Made by a program: the position numbers and the translations under genes
In this document: piece after piece, positions 1-9,852 of the stretch
Layout of the letters: each line of letters opens with the position of its first letter
Numbering within the stretch: position 1 is the stretch's first letter
Assembly: GCA_003254925.1 (NCBI GenBank)
Contig: QANZ01031614.1
Span: 11,866 to 75,865, forward strand
Reading direction: 5' to 3'
Source of the DNA: Chamaecrista fasciculata
Taxonomy: Eukaryota > Streptophyta > Magnoliopsida > Fabales > Fabaceae
Length of the DNA stretch: 64,000 nucleotides
Notes under the pieces: generated by a model
What the model saw: only the letters and a program-made list of their open reading frames with translations
What the model was told of the DNA's origin: nothing
Database searches by the model: none

Positions 1-54
1 TATTATATTATATTATATTATATTATATTATATTATATTATATTATATTATATT
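1..54. repeat. (TATTA)n microsatellite
   Basis: The window opens inside a pure pentanucleotide TATTA array of about eleven units that ends abruptly at position 54. Its true length is unknown because it is cut by the window edge. Confidence 0.95.
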
Positions 55-79
55 GTTGAGCCTCCTCCCTTAATATGTT

Positions 80-164
80 GAAATCGTGCCCTTGGGCAAG
101 GGCACGATTTCAGTACTGGCGTGATAATATCAACACTAAAATCGTGTCTATAGGGCACGATTTT
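80..164. repeat. Pair of related short palindromes
   Basis: Positions 80-111 form a perfect inverted repeat with 15-base arms (GAAATCGTGCCCTTG) around a 2-base centre. Positions 138-164 form a second, imperfect one built on the same core (AAAATCGTG / CACGATTTT). Two neighbouring palindromes sharing one core suggest the ends of a degraded repeat or a small foldback unit. I cannot assign a family. Confidence 0.7.
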
Positions 165-713
165 GCAAAAAAATTTAAATATTAAAATTATGTGTCAGAT
201 GCGTAACCCATTTGAGAAAATAAGAAAATTTATTAGGTATTATGATACATTATATATCTTAGTGTATTATTTAAATAAAAAAACCTTTTTTTAAGCCTAA
301 TGATTTTTAAAAGCTCTTTACATATTTGCTTGCAAAATTCTTGTCACGTCATTTCATAGTTTGCTATGAGTACCAAGACAGAGACAAACCTATTCACGTA
401 TAAAATTCTTAAAATTACATGACACAATACAATATATTTATATATATAAATAATTAAAATTTTATAAATTTTAATAAAAAATTTAAATTATTTATTCATA
501 ATATATTATATGTATCATTAATTTTTTTTATATTAAAGTTACAATAAAAGCAACTAAATCTATGAATATGTATCATAAAAATGTTGGACATGAATACATG
601 TCTAACACAGTGATACACCTTCAAAAATCAAAATGATTTTTGAAGTGTTTTCTTGCCTTTTATGTGCACTACATTTATATTTTGGGTTACTATGCAAAAA
701 GCGTTTTTTTTTG
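165..713. other. AT-rich intergenic sequence, no gene seen
   Basis: This stretch is AT-rich with simple TA runs around 430-500. I see no coding signature or recognised repeat. The first copy of the 21-bp duplication (714-734) begins at its right end. Confidence 0.6.
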
Positions 714-734
714 TGTGAAACCATTACCGCTTTA

Positions 735-2341
735 TGTGCTTAAAGACTGCACTATTACTAGAAAAGTCTGGGGGAACCGGGGAAGTATTATACCTATTAG
801 AACAAGATTTTTTTTTTGTTGGAGACCTTTATGATTGATTGTTGCTTAATTTGAATCAAAATGTTGTGAGCCTTAGGTGGAGCATCTCTTTTGGTGTTGC
901 GGCGTGACTGTTGTGGAAATGGGGAAATAGAAGAATTTTTTACCCAAGTTTCGTATTTCCTAAAAATCCTAAAAGTGTTGATTGGATATAGGCGAAAGCT
1001 GAAAAACTTGGATCTTTACCTTCAGAATCGAGAAGATCTGATCACTGTATTTCCTGGAGCCCTCCTTCGTTGAACTGGGTTAAACTGAATACTGATGGAG
1101 CAGTTTGCAAAAAGGGTCGTTCATGGCGGTTTGTGGTGGTGTTTTTAGAAATTCTGATGGACATTGGATGAGAGGTTTTGCGAAAAACATGAATACTTGT
1201 AATGTGTTGGAAGCTGAACTTTGGAGTATTTGTGAGGGCTTGAGATTGGCATGAGACTTGAGCTTTAGACTTTTAGAGGTTGAGTCGGATTCTCTTAGTG
1301 TTGTAAATAGGGGTGTTCGTGGGCTGGGTTAGGTTGAATTTAGGGCGAGTTGGTTTTGGGCTGAAACTTTTTAAGGATGAGTAGGTTTGGGTTGGGTTTT
1401 GAAAAAAAAAATTTAGCCCAAACCAAACCAAATCAAACAACGGCGGGTTGGCGAGCTAGCCCATTCCAATTTGCAAATATTTTTTTTTTTAAAAATTATA
1501 TACTTGACTCTACAATTTTTTTAATCTTTTAATTTTTTTGTATTGAATTTTGGTGAAAAATATTTCTTATTATTATAAGTCAATAATAATATAATATGAC
1601 TGAAAGTCATACACACTCATCTAAATAAAGTGAAGTCAGTAATAGAGGAAAATAGAATCACTCACGGCCCCAGAAGAATTTAGCAAGTAAAATTGTAAAA
1701 ATCATAATTCTACTCTTCTCGATAAAAAGTGAAATTGATAAAAATTAAAGTGATTAATTGAATGATTGACAAAAAAAAAAAAGATTAATTGAAGTTGAAG
1801 TCACTCAAGAATTTTTTATGTATATATTTAAATGAAAAAAATATATATAAATGACAGGCTGACGGGTTGGGTTGGGTTAGGTTAAGCGGACTCAGAATTC
1901 TGAAACCCGCAGCCCAACCCAAACCACTACGAGTTAGGAATTTTCAAACCAAAACAACTCAACCCGCAACCCAAACCTGTGGGTTGGATTGGTTTTGGCG
2001 AGTTGGCCCAAACTGCTGAACACCCCTACTTGTAAATCTAATCAACAATAATAGGGATAACCTTAATGCTGGACATGACAGAGGTATCCTTAGAATGATC
2101 CTCTCGTGGCTGCAAAAAGATTGCATGGTGAAAAATTCTCATACCTTTGATGAAGGAAACCGTTTAACTGTGTTACGGGCTTTGGCCTTGAAGTTGATTT
2201 CGGACTTTGTGTTTTGGTCTAAACCTCTGGAGAGTATGAAATTAATCTTATTTGAAGTTATGAGTTCTGTTTTGCCCAAAGATTTTAAATTTTTTTTTTG
2301 GTTGTTTTAAGGCCTCTTTGTGTTAGCAATTTTTTTTTTTT
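735..2341 (+). mobile_element. 5'-truncated LINE remnant (RNase H domain) with 21-bp target duplication
   Basis: Translation across 750-1307 and 2030-2300, allowing frameshifts, gives the linker and RNase H (RVT_3) end of a plant LINE ORF2. Visible blocks are WVKLNTDGA near 1075, then GGVFRNSDGHW, LEAEL, and VESDSLSVV ending at 1307; after the hAT insertion the frame resumes with LINNNRDN and later a GNR block. Identical 21-base copies beginning TGTGAAACCATT lie at 714-734 and 2342-2362 and bound the homology exactly, so they are read as the target-site duplication. Several frameshifts and an in-frame stop make it a dead copy. A T run (2326-2342) precedes the right duplication in place of a clear poly(A) tail. 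Confidence 0.75.
1309..2029. mobile_element. hAT-like MITE inserted in the LINE remnant
   Basis: The ends are inverted repeats (AGGGGTGTTC at left, GAACACCCCT at right), flanked by identical 8-bp copies of TTGTAAAT at 1301-1308 and 2030-2037. An 8-bp duplication is the signature of hAT transposition. Internal GGTTGGGTT-rich subterminal tracts are mirrored at both ends around an AT-rich core, and no transposase is present. Removing the element with one duplication copy restores the RNase H reading frame of the host LINE. Confidence 0.82.
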
Positions 2342-2702
2342 TGTGAAACCATTACCGCTTTACGCTTACGCCTTTTCACTTGCTTCGACCAAAATCGCCA
2401 ATTAATGAAAACAAATAATATTTTTCAACACGACAACTGAGGCAAACAAACCTATAAAAGATGTTAAAAATTTCCAAGCAAACGCCTAAACTCTACATAT
2501 ATTACACAGGAAAGAATGTTACACATGCCATCAGAATCAGAAACAATTTCATAAATCAACAAAAGTAAATTCAAATTTGCACTTGGAACAATATATATTC
2601 ATTCCATTATGACCTTCCGATGGCCCTATGTGAAATCAACGAGCGTACTAAAAGAACAACAGCTATATTCTCAATTCTCATTCTGTCAGGTCACGTCTAT
2701 TT

Positions 2703-5700
2703 CTATCTATTGATACCAATTACCACGCGTGAATCCACCGTTGACAAAATCTGTGGCATTGACATGCCTCCAGAAACAACAATTTCTGCAATTTATAAAA
2801 CAAGTTCAACTCAGTAAGCTGAAAGTGTTAAAACTATATCATTGTGTGCCTAGCAACCTAAATAGTCCATGTTCAAAGATGATATCAGCTCAGTGAAGCT
2901 AATAATCAAACATGATTAGGGTGTTGATAAGACATAAGTAAAACAACTCACCGATTCCTTCACGAACTGATAAGTTTGGTCTAATGACATCCTTAGTGTT
3001 GACAAGAAATATATCACCGATATAGAGATGGTTCGTGGGAACATAGACACAGCATAGCTCCTCCTCGCCGGAATAGCTCTGTGTAAATGAAAAATGAAGG
3101 ATTCAACCAATTGTTTCAAGATCAGATAATTGAATTTTCACCAATAGCAATGATTAAACCAGTCCCGGCAAACTCAATACATCAAATGTTACCAATTCAA
3201 AAATCTTTCAATTTAATTCTTCAAGGATCAATAGAATAAGAATAATGGATCTATGGGGCATAGTAATTGTCTCAGCCTTTCAATAAATTCTTAATCTAAA
3301 ACAGGATGGCCAAAAATAAAACTAAATGACAGACTTCATAACAATGACAGAATTGGTCAACCAACTTTGACGAGGAAATTGCAATTCATCTGAATCGTTA
3401 AGTACATGTGCATCATAGAGAAGTATATATCACACAAGCAAGACTCATTGGCATACTATCAATAAGCAGGCAGTGTTGAAAAGGTCCAACACATCGTAAT
3501 CAGAAGACAACCACAACCAGTAATTCGGTATAAGAATACAACTAACTGAAACAAGGATATCATGTTGGAATTTTTGTGTGGATTAGCATTAATCTATTGT
3601 AAGATTAATATTTGTGTTTACTGATTAAGTAATTAATTTATCGTAAATCTGAATAAGAATAGATTGGGTTCATATTACTTGTGGTAATTCGTGATGGGTT
3701 GGATTATCCACAAGCCTTCCGGGACCAGGCTAAGAACCCCAAGCCACGTCCGAAGAGTATTAGTAATTATCCCATTAGATTACTAATGTATATATGGAGT
3801 TTGTTTGTTAAAGGGACTATTCTGTAATTATGTTTAGGACCATTTTGTAATATTCACTAAGTGAATATTTTTGGTATATATATACCCAAAGTTGTTTCAC
3901 AACTCGGCGGTCCATCATTTTTCCCCACTTTGGTCCCTCTTTTCTCTACTCCATTTTGTGGCAACTCTTTGGATGAGTGGCTTGAAGATTCTTGCCTCCA
4001 TTCAAGATCAATTTCAATTTCAGGTCAGTGGTTTTATCTCCCACATATTGGATTTATATTCAGCATATCATAGATACAAAAAGTAACTTTTTTACTCATA
4101 TACAATAGTGCAGCAAAAGAAAAGTTCTTTAGTAACCTGAAGGACTACAGAGGAGGTGATGAATCCAAATGCATATTCGCCAACCCGTGGATGCCGAATA
4201 ATTGCTACCTCTTTGAAAGCTTGCGTATTTTGATCTGTAATATGCATATATTAACTTATATTCATCTCACCCAAAGCATTACATACCTATCAAGCTCAAA
4301 AGAAGTTTGCACACAAACCTGGTGAAATAGCAGCACTAATCTGCTTAGAGGCACTATAAATGTGACGTATAAGAGGCATCCGCTTAATCAACCACTCCCC
4401 AATGCCAAGGACAGATGCACCCAACCATGATGACATGAAAACCCCGACCATGAAGATGAAAGTTATGGAAGTTATGAAGCCAAGACCTGATAAAAAAGCA
4501 TTAGCAAATAACATCAACAAAATTAGCACTACAAAGCCACCTGATTTTACAACTTAAAAAATTAGAGATAGTACCCAGCCATATTTCTACTTTCCATTAA
4601 TTACTCGCACTACTTTTGTTGCAGTCATTTCGAGTTCCAACCCCCCACAATTTAAAAGGAATAAAGAAAGGAAAGTAAAAGACAGAAATATTGAAAGTTG
4701 AAACATAGATACAACTAATGTTATAAAAAAAATGCACCCAAGTAAACTAAATTAGCCATATTTTAGAAACCTCACGCAAGAAAGTATTATTACAAGTATA
4801 TTTCCTAAGCACAAGATAAAAGGTGCGATACTGTATAGCATGAATAAAAATCAAGGAATTGCAGACACTTCGCCACCTACATTTGTTACACTAGAGGTGA
4901 AGGTATATAGTAAATTACAAAAAGCAGAAGCACTTACCAAAAATATTGATTCCAAGTTGAGCATAGATAGGAGAAAAAAATCCATCCACGAAATGAATAA
5001 ACCACCATGTTATGTAGAAGGTTATTGCAATTGGAAAGAGAATGACACTGCCCAAAAAACAAAAAGTTAGTTATCATCATTTCAAAAAAATACATATGTC
5101 TAGTGCTGGTGCCAATATGTGTTGGGAGCATTTGGCAGAGACAATGGATTTTCTGATATTGTAAATAACAGTTGTCACAAAAGAAGCATTTTTGGGCAAT
5201 GCAGGCAGCAGTTAGATATTATTTGGTATTAACATGAAGACATGAATAGCAGGCAGCATTACAGAAGATTGTAATCGATTAACTTTATGCGTAGAAGGAA
5301 TTAAACCACATAACCCACCTTATTTCTCATTGCCACACAAAACAAGCAATCCACTGTTTTGAATACTCCAAAAAGACATGCAATTTTCCAAGCTAATCAG
5401 CTATTTTTTACATTTTCAGATGACTAATTTTCACAGCACCTATGAATGCTACGAAAGAAGTTACGAAGGTAGATATTTACTAATTTGAAGGATGAAAATA
5501 GACCAAAAAGTATACCAAGGCAAGAGATCACCATTTATTTTAGGATAGGCCTTAACTCAGCTTCTTCATGGGTTTCAGTGAAAGTGAGAGTTTATGAGAG
5601 AGTTAGTTAAAGGTTAGTTTAGTTAGTTACAGTAGCTAAGTCTATTAGTGACTGAATTCCATTGTATGAGCTGGTGTATAAATAGCTTTCAGTGTACTCA

Positions 5701-6762
5701 TTTCATTTCATCAATATATCAGTTTTCACTTTCATTACATGGTATCTCATGTCTTTATAAGCCAGTTTCTTTCTCTTTTGAAGCTAACTTTCTTAGTCCT
5801 TAGTTTTTCTTATCCACCCACTTTTGAGTCATTTTAAAGAATTCTTAAAACAAAACTTGACATCTTTTCGCAAACACTGAATTCCATGTATGACAGCAGA
5901 ACAAGAGGAGCAAGACAATAGCCTGATTACAAGAAAGAAATAATCCATAAAAACTGCTTGTGCCTGATTTATATTTTGGAAGCGGTCGGACAAATATACT
6001 AGCATAGAAAAAGGAGACCATATGAGCAGATATGAGAATGTAAAAGTGCAAATATATATCGATGGCAAGAATAAGAAAATATCGGAATAAAGAAAGAATA
6101 GCGCACCATCCAGTCATGAACTTCTTTGACGCCCAGCTCCTAACAACTTTGTAAAACGTCTACAAAGCCACAAAGAAACACAACAATTAATCAGACAAAT
6201 ACTTTAAGCATAATGAGAGAACTATAAATGAATCCAAACTAGAGAGATAACCTTCCTACGGCACTAAAATTTGTGAAAACTGAAAGCAGTAGAGTCCAAA
6301 TTACAAAGGCACATGAATACAAAACTCGTAGAAATTGGGAGGATTGCTCGTAATAAAATAACGAAATCGCCACTCCTTCTAGCTTAAGAAAAAATGTGAT
6401 CAGCAAAATTCGCTGACGGCTCTACCAATACAATCATCACTATAACAGGCTCCGGACATAATAATCGGAATATCACACACAACAGCTAAACTCATGATGC
6501 TATCTATGAACAGTAAAGAAATGTCCAGCAAGCAATCTATCTAGCTTCAATTGAGTCGAAAATCGCAGCAAGGAAACATGAACAATAGAAACCCTAAAGC
6601 GATGAAGGAATAGATCACCTCGCGGCCGGTGTGATGAGCGGAGGAAGAAGAAGAAGACGAAGGTTTAGAAGAGGCATCGTCGGCGGCGGAATCGGCGACC
6701 GGAATAAGAAGCTCGCGATCTCTGTCTCTGTTGGCCATTGGTATGGAATGGTTATCGCCCAT
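2703..6762 (-). CDS. LCV: LIKE COV / COV1 family membrane protein (DUF502)
   Basis: Seven exons join in phase to 260 residues: 6619-6762, 6107-6159, 4938-5047, 4319-4486, 4137-4234, 2952-3078, 2703-2785. COV1 and LIKE COV are plant integral membrane proteins; COV1 loss alters stem vascular patterning and Golgi/trans-Golgi function. What I see: a polar serine-rich N-terminus (HHTGRE end of exon 1), two hydrophobic segments (about 62-87, FPIAITFYITWW; about 104-128, GFITSITFIFMVGVF) and family blocks WLGASVLGIGEW, HIYSASKQISAAISP, RHPRVGEYAFGF, YVPTNHLYIGD and SGGMSMPQIL. The start at 6762 (MGDNHSIPMANRDRD) is preferred; the ATG at 6738 (MANRDRD) is a credible alternative. Length matches the family. 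Introns carry a solo LTR and an LTR fragment. Subfamily (COV1 versus LCV) is not decided. Confidence 0.93.
3563..4065 (+). mobile_element. Solo LTR in intron 5 of the LIKE-COV gene
   Basis: The element starts TGTTGGAATT and ends TTCAGCA, i.e. TG...CA, and is flanked by the 5-bp duplication TATCA at 3558-3562 and 4066-4070. A TATA motif (GGTATATATATAC) lies near 3874-3886. There is no internal retrotransposon sequence, so this is a solo LTR left by recombination. Orientation is inferred from the TATA position. It lies antisense to the host gene. Confidence 0.75.
5575..5751 (+). mobile_element. Copia-type LTR fragment with primer-binding site
   Basis: A TATA box (GTATAAATAGC, about 5671-5681) is followed by an LTR-like end TTCATTACA at 5739 and then TGGTATCTCATG (5740-5751). 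This resembles the methionine-tRNA primer-binding site TGGTATCAGAGC used by copia elements. The left limit is uncertain and no coding remains follow. It sits in intron 2 of the LIKE-COV gene. Confidence 0.55.
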
Positions 6763-6984
6763 GGGAAGGAGAAGAAGGAGACGACGCAGCAAACGACGCC
6801 GTTTGAGGATTTACGACGACTTCAACTGTGTGCCCAGTGAGAACGACGATGAAGAAAAGAAACGACAATATCAAAAGCGATCAAAACAACGCTTCGACTC
6901 CAGAAGTCAGAATCTCTCTTCAACCACTTCATTTTTTAACTTTATTCACCTCTTCAATTATTATTAACACTTGAACATTTCGTT

Positions 6985-7588
6985 TAGGGATGAGCAAACT
7001 AACTCGCAGCGCAGCTCTCGGTTGAGTTGGTTTAGGTTTACGGGTTAGTTTGAGCTCAAAATTGTTAACCCGCACACTTGCAGGTTAAGTTACGGATTCG
7101 TAGTTTTTCAACTTAACCCAACCCGCGAGCCCGCATATAATTTTCTTTTATTTTTTAATTTATTTTTTTATACATGTTTATGTATTTTTATATAAATTTT
7201 GTATAATTTCTTATGTATTATTAGTTCTTTATAAATAAGACATTTTGATTTTAAAATTTACATAATTACATATATGTGTTACATTTACATATGTTATGAA
7301 GTATATTTTAATTGATTTATATATATAAAATCTATGTTTTTTTAACTTTTTTTTTTATGTGTAAGTTTTTTTATTCACTACTCACAAATTTATAATAATA
7401 TTTTTTTGTTATGAAAATTTTAAAAAAGAATTACAAACTCAACCCACAGGTTCAACCCCCCAACCCGGTTGGTTCGGGTTAAGTTTTAAAAATTATAAAA
7501 CCCAACCCAACCTAACCCGCAGATTGATGTGCGGGTTGGGTTGAGATTTTCCCTCAACTCGCCCCAACCCAGCCCGCGCTCACCCCTA
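6985..7588. mobile_element. hAT-like MITE
   Basis: Inverted ends TAGGGATGAGC and GCTCACCCCTA enclose 604 bp with mirrored GGGTTGGGTT / AACCCAACCC subterminal tracts and an AT-rich core. Flanking 8-mers ATTTCGTT (6977-6984) and ATTTTGTT (7589-7596) match at 7 of 8 bases, consistent with an aged hAT duplication. It lies just upstream of the LIKE-COV start and could affect that promoter. Confidence 0.75.
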
Positions 7589-7751
7589 ATTTTGTTACTC
7601 GTTAAAAAATTCAAGAAAAATGTCAAAGTAGAGTTTTTTAAAAAAAAAAAAAATTTACTTGTTTAAAATCAAAATTTTATTAAGTTTTACATTTGAGAAA
7701 ACTCTTAAAAATAATTGAAGCAATGTTTTGTCGTTTTGGTCCTGCAAAGAG

Positions 7752-7965
7752 TGTTGAAGTCCCATATTACTTGATTAAATGGTCTTGTAACTTTATATAT
7801 ATAATGAGACAATTTTCTCCCTTGGAAAACTATTTTAGGGTGAGTTAAGACTTTCTACATAGTATCAGAGCCAAGTTTCAAATTACTTAGTTAAAATATT
7901 TTATAACTTTATATATATATAATAAGGCTATCATCTTCTTCGAGGGTAAGTCAAGCCTTTTTACA
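7752..7965 (+). mobile_element. TRIM-like LTR pair, degraded
   Basis: TGTTGAAGTCCCA at 7752 opens an LTR-like unit ending CTTTCTACA (7859), followed directly by TAGTATCAGAGCC, close to the TGGTATCAGAGC primer-binding site. A second similar unit (ACTTAGTTAAAATATTTTAT...AAGGCTATC...AAGCC) follows at about 7875-7965. Two LTR-like copies with almost no interior suggest a TRIM. Boundaries are approximate and I saw no duplication. Confidence 0.5.
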
Positions 7966-8584
7966 ATGAGGCTAAAATAATTGAAGGAAATTAATTTTGT
8001 GAGGAATGAAATGAAAGGAGGCATGTGATTGGAGAAATTTTTATATACATAGTGCGGAGACTTATAAGATAATGCATGTTAGTAGGAACTAGGATGAATA
8101 ATGGCGTATTATTATTATACAATGCAACCTAATAATTATCTTAGCCTTCTTTTTTGGATAGAGGTTTGGTTATAGGTTACACTAATTGTGTGCTGTCAAG
8201 TGAAGTGTATGAGTTGTCACCAATATGATTTTGGTGCATGTTTGGTCACCACCACTACCACTACAAGATTGTCTCATAAAAGCCTATTTACGGGAACCAA
8301 ATTAGTAATTGTGGGTGGTGAATGGTGGTATTAACTAATAATTAGATCATTTTTTTTTTATGAAAACAACTTATAATTAGATCATTGATTTGGGTATAAA
8401 TAATTAAATAAAATTTGGAATTTAGTTTGATTTTGGTAAAGGGATCAAGTGGAACAACTTCATTCTTGCCTTTTGGGTTAGGGACATTGGGGGATTCTCT
8501 TTGTTAAATGAATGTTATGTTATTGGTTATGGTTATATTGTGTTCTCTTTTACTTTTGCACAAAGCTCAAGCAAGGGATGAGAT
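7966..8584. other. Intergenic sequence, no gene seen
   Basis: AT-rich sequence with no coding signature or recognised element. It ends at the 8-bp target duplication (8585-8592) of the following hAT element. Confidence 0.55.
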
Positions 8585-8592
8585 ATTATGCC

Positions 8593-9788
8593 CAGTGTTG
8601 TCATAACCGAATCGGACAAAGACTCGGACAAGTGTTCGGTTCACGGTCGGATCGGTTGAATCGGTCGGACCGTTCAGTCGGACCGGATGACGCAATAAAT
8701 AATAATTTTAAATATATTAAATATAAACCCTCTCAAGTTTCAACTTTCAAGTTCAATACACATAATTTTAAAGTTCAAAAGTACAAATTCATAGTTCAAA
8801 ATCTAAAAGCAAACAACATTACATGACTTCTCAAATTTCAATTTTCAAGACTTGTTAAACTCAGGAGGATCTTGATCAAACCAAGCATAAAGTTCTTGAT
8901 AATCGTCACTAGTTTTTTATCACTAGTTTTTCGCTTCTTCTACTCTCCCTCTTTTTGCTTCATGTTTTCCAAGTCCAAATAAAGAGAAAATGACATATAG
9001 AACTAAAATATTATTCTGTTTGATCATCATAAAACATAGTCACAAATGAATCATGAATAAATAGTAAGAGCATTTAAATTAAACACCACAAAACGAGATT
9101 CTCCAGGGAAAATAAAATCAACAAAAAGAGCAAAAGTTGCATAACACAGAACTCAAACCTCTGATAATACTACAGAACGATAACTGAAAAAAATTAAAAT
9201 AAAACTATCTAAGACAACCAAAATCAACGAGGAGAAGACGCATAAAACACCATACCGGAGAGATTTTGGTTGAATTCTCAAAATCATTCTTCCTCCTCAT
9301 TTTATTCTCACCTTCTCAAAATTGAACACTCAAAATCAATTTTCCTGTTCGTTTCTCTTTCCTGATCCATCGCCTTCTCTCTCCTCCAACAACCTCCCTG
9401 CTTCTTCATCAGTCTGATTAGGTTTTTTCTGCGCCTCTTTGGCCTTCAACGCCTGCAATTTCGAGTGATTATAATACCCCACTCCCAAAAACGCAAGCCC
9501 ATACCCAAACAAATTAATCGGCGTCACCGTATCCTTAATAACCGACCACGAAAACGCAATCAACAACCAATCCTTCACAACACCAGCCACATTCATCGAA
9601 TGCAGTAAAAAAAAAAAAAGGGTTGAACCGCCGGTCCACCGGGTGGACCCGGTTTTTCCGGTTTTGTCCCGGTTCTTCCCGGTCCAGTCCGGTCCAACCC
9701 AAACTTTGGTTCTTTGGGTTGAACCGGACCGTCTTGCTGTTTGGCTCCCGGTCGGACCGGCCGGTCCGGTCCGGGTTTTACAACACTG
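8593..9788. mobile_element. Gene-capturing (Pack-type) hAT-like element
   Basis: The ends CAGTGTTGTCATAACC (8593) and GGTTTTACAACACTG (to 9788) are imperfect inverted repeats. They are flanked by the perfect 8-bp duplication ATTATGCC at 8585-8592 and 9789-9796, as expected of hAT insertion. Subterminal tracts are rich in CGGTCGGACCGG-type motifs on both sides. No intact transposase is present; a short minus-strand reading near 8860-8920 (DDYQELYAWFDQDPPEF, then a stop) may be a transposase end, which is unproven. The interior carries the last exon of a host transporter gene (9336-9596, minus), so this looks like a Pack-TIR element. The neat duplication argues that the fragment moved with the element. 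Confidence 0.82.
9336..9596 (-). pseudogene. Captured C-terminal exon of a sugar-phosphate/nucleotide-sugar translocator
   Basis: The 86-residue reading begins [17 protein letters not shown] and continues with [19 protein letters not shown], then a charged tail ([24 protein letters not shown]). This is the distinctive C-terminus of the plant triose-phosphate/nucleotide-sugar translocator family (drug/metabolite transporter superfamily, Golgi or plastid membranes), of the At5g25400/At4g32390 type. Only about a quarter of the protein is present: the N-terminal eight or so membrane segments are absent. Upstream on the coding strand is a T run followed by ACTGCATTCG, resembling the exon edge, so the captured piece seems to be an exon with its stop codon and some 3' UTR. 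The residues are hardly decayed. It lies wholly within the hAT-like element; independent function is unlikely. Confidence 0.85.
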
Positions 9789-9852
9789 ATTATGCCCTCT
9801 TGTCCAAGTACCACATAATTATTGTTTTATAGAGTAAGTTTATTATTTGATA

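Noticed and set aside
8512-8826. 104-residue open frame on the plus strand
   Set aside because: It crosses the left end and duplication of the hAT-like element and has no recognisable protein features.
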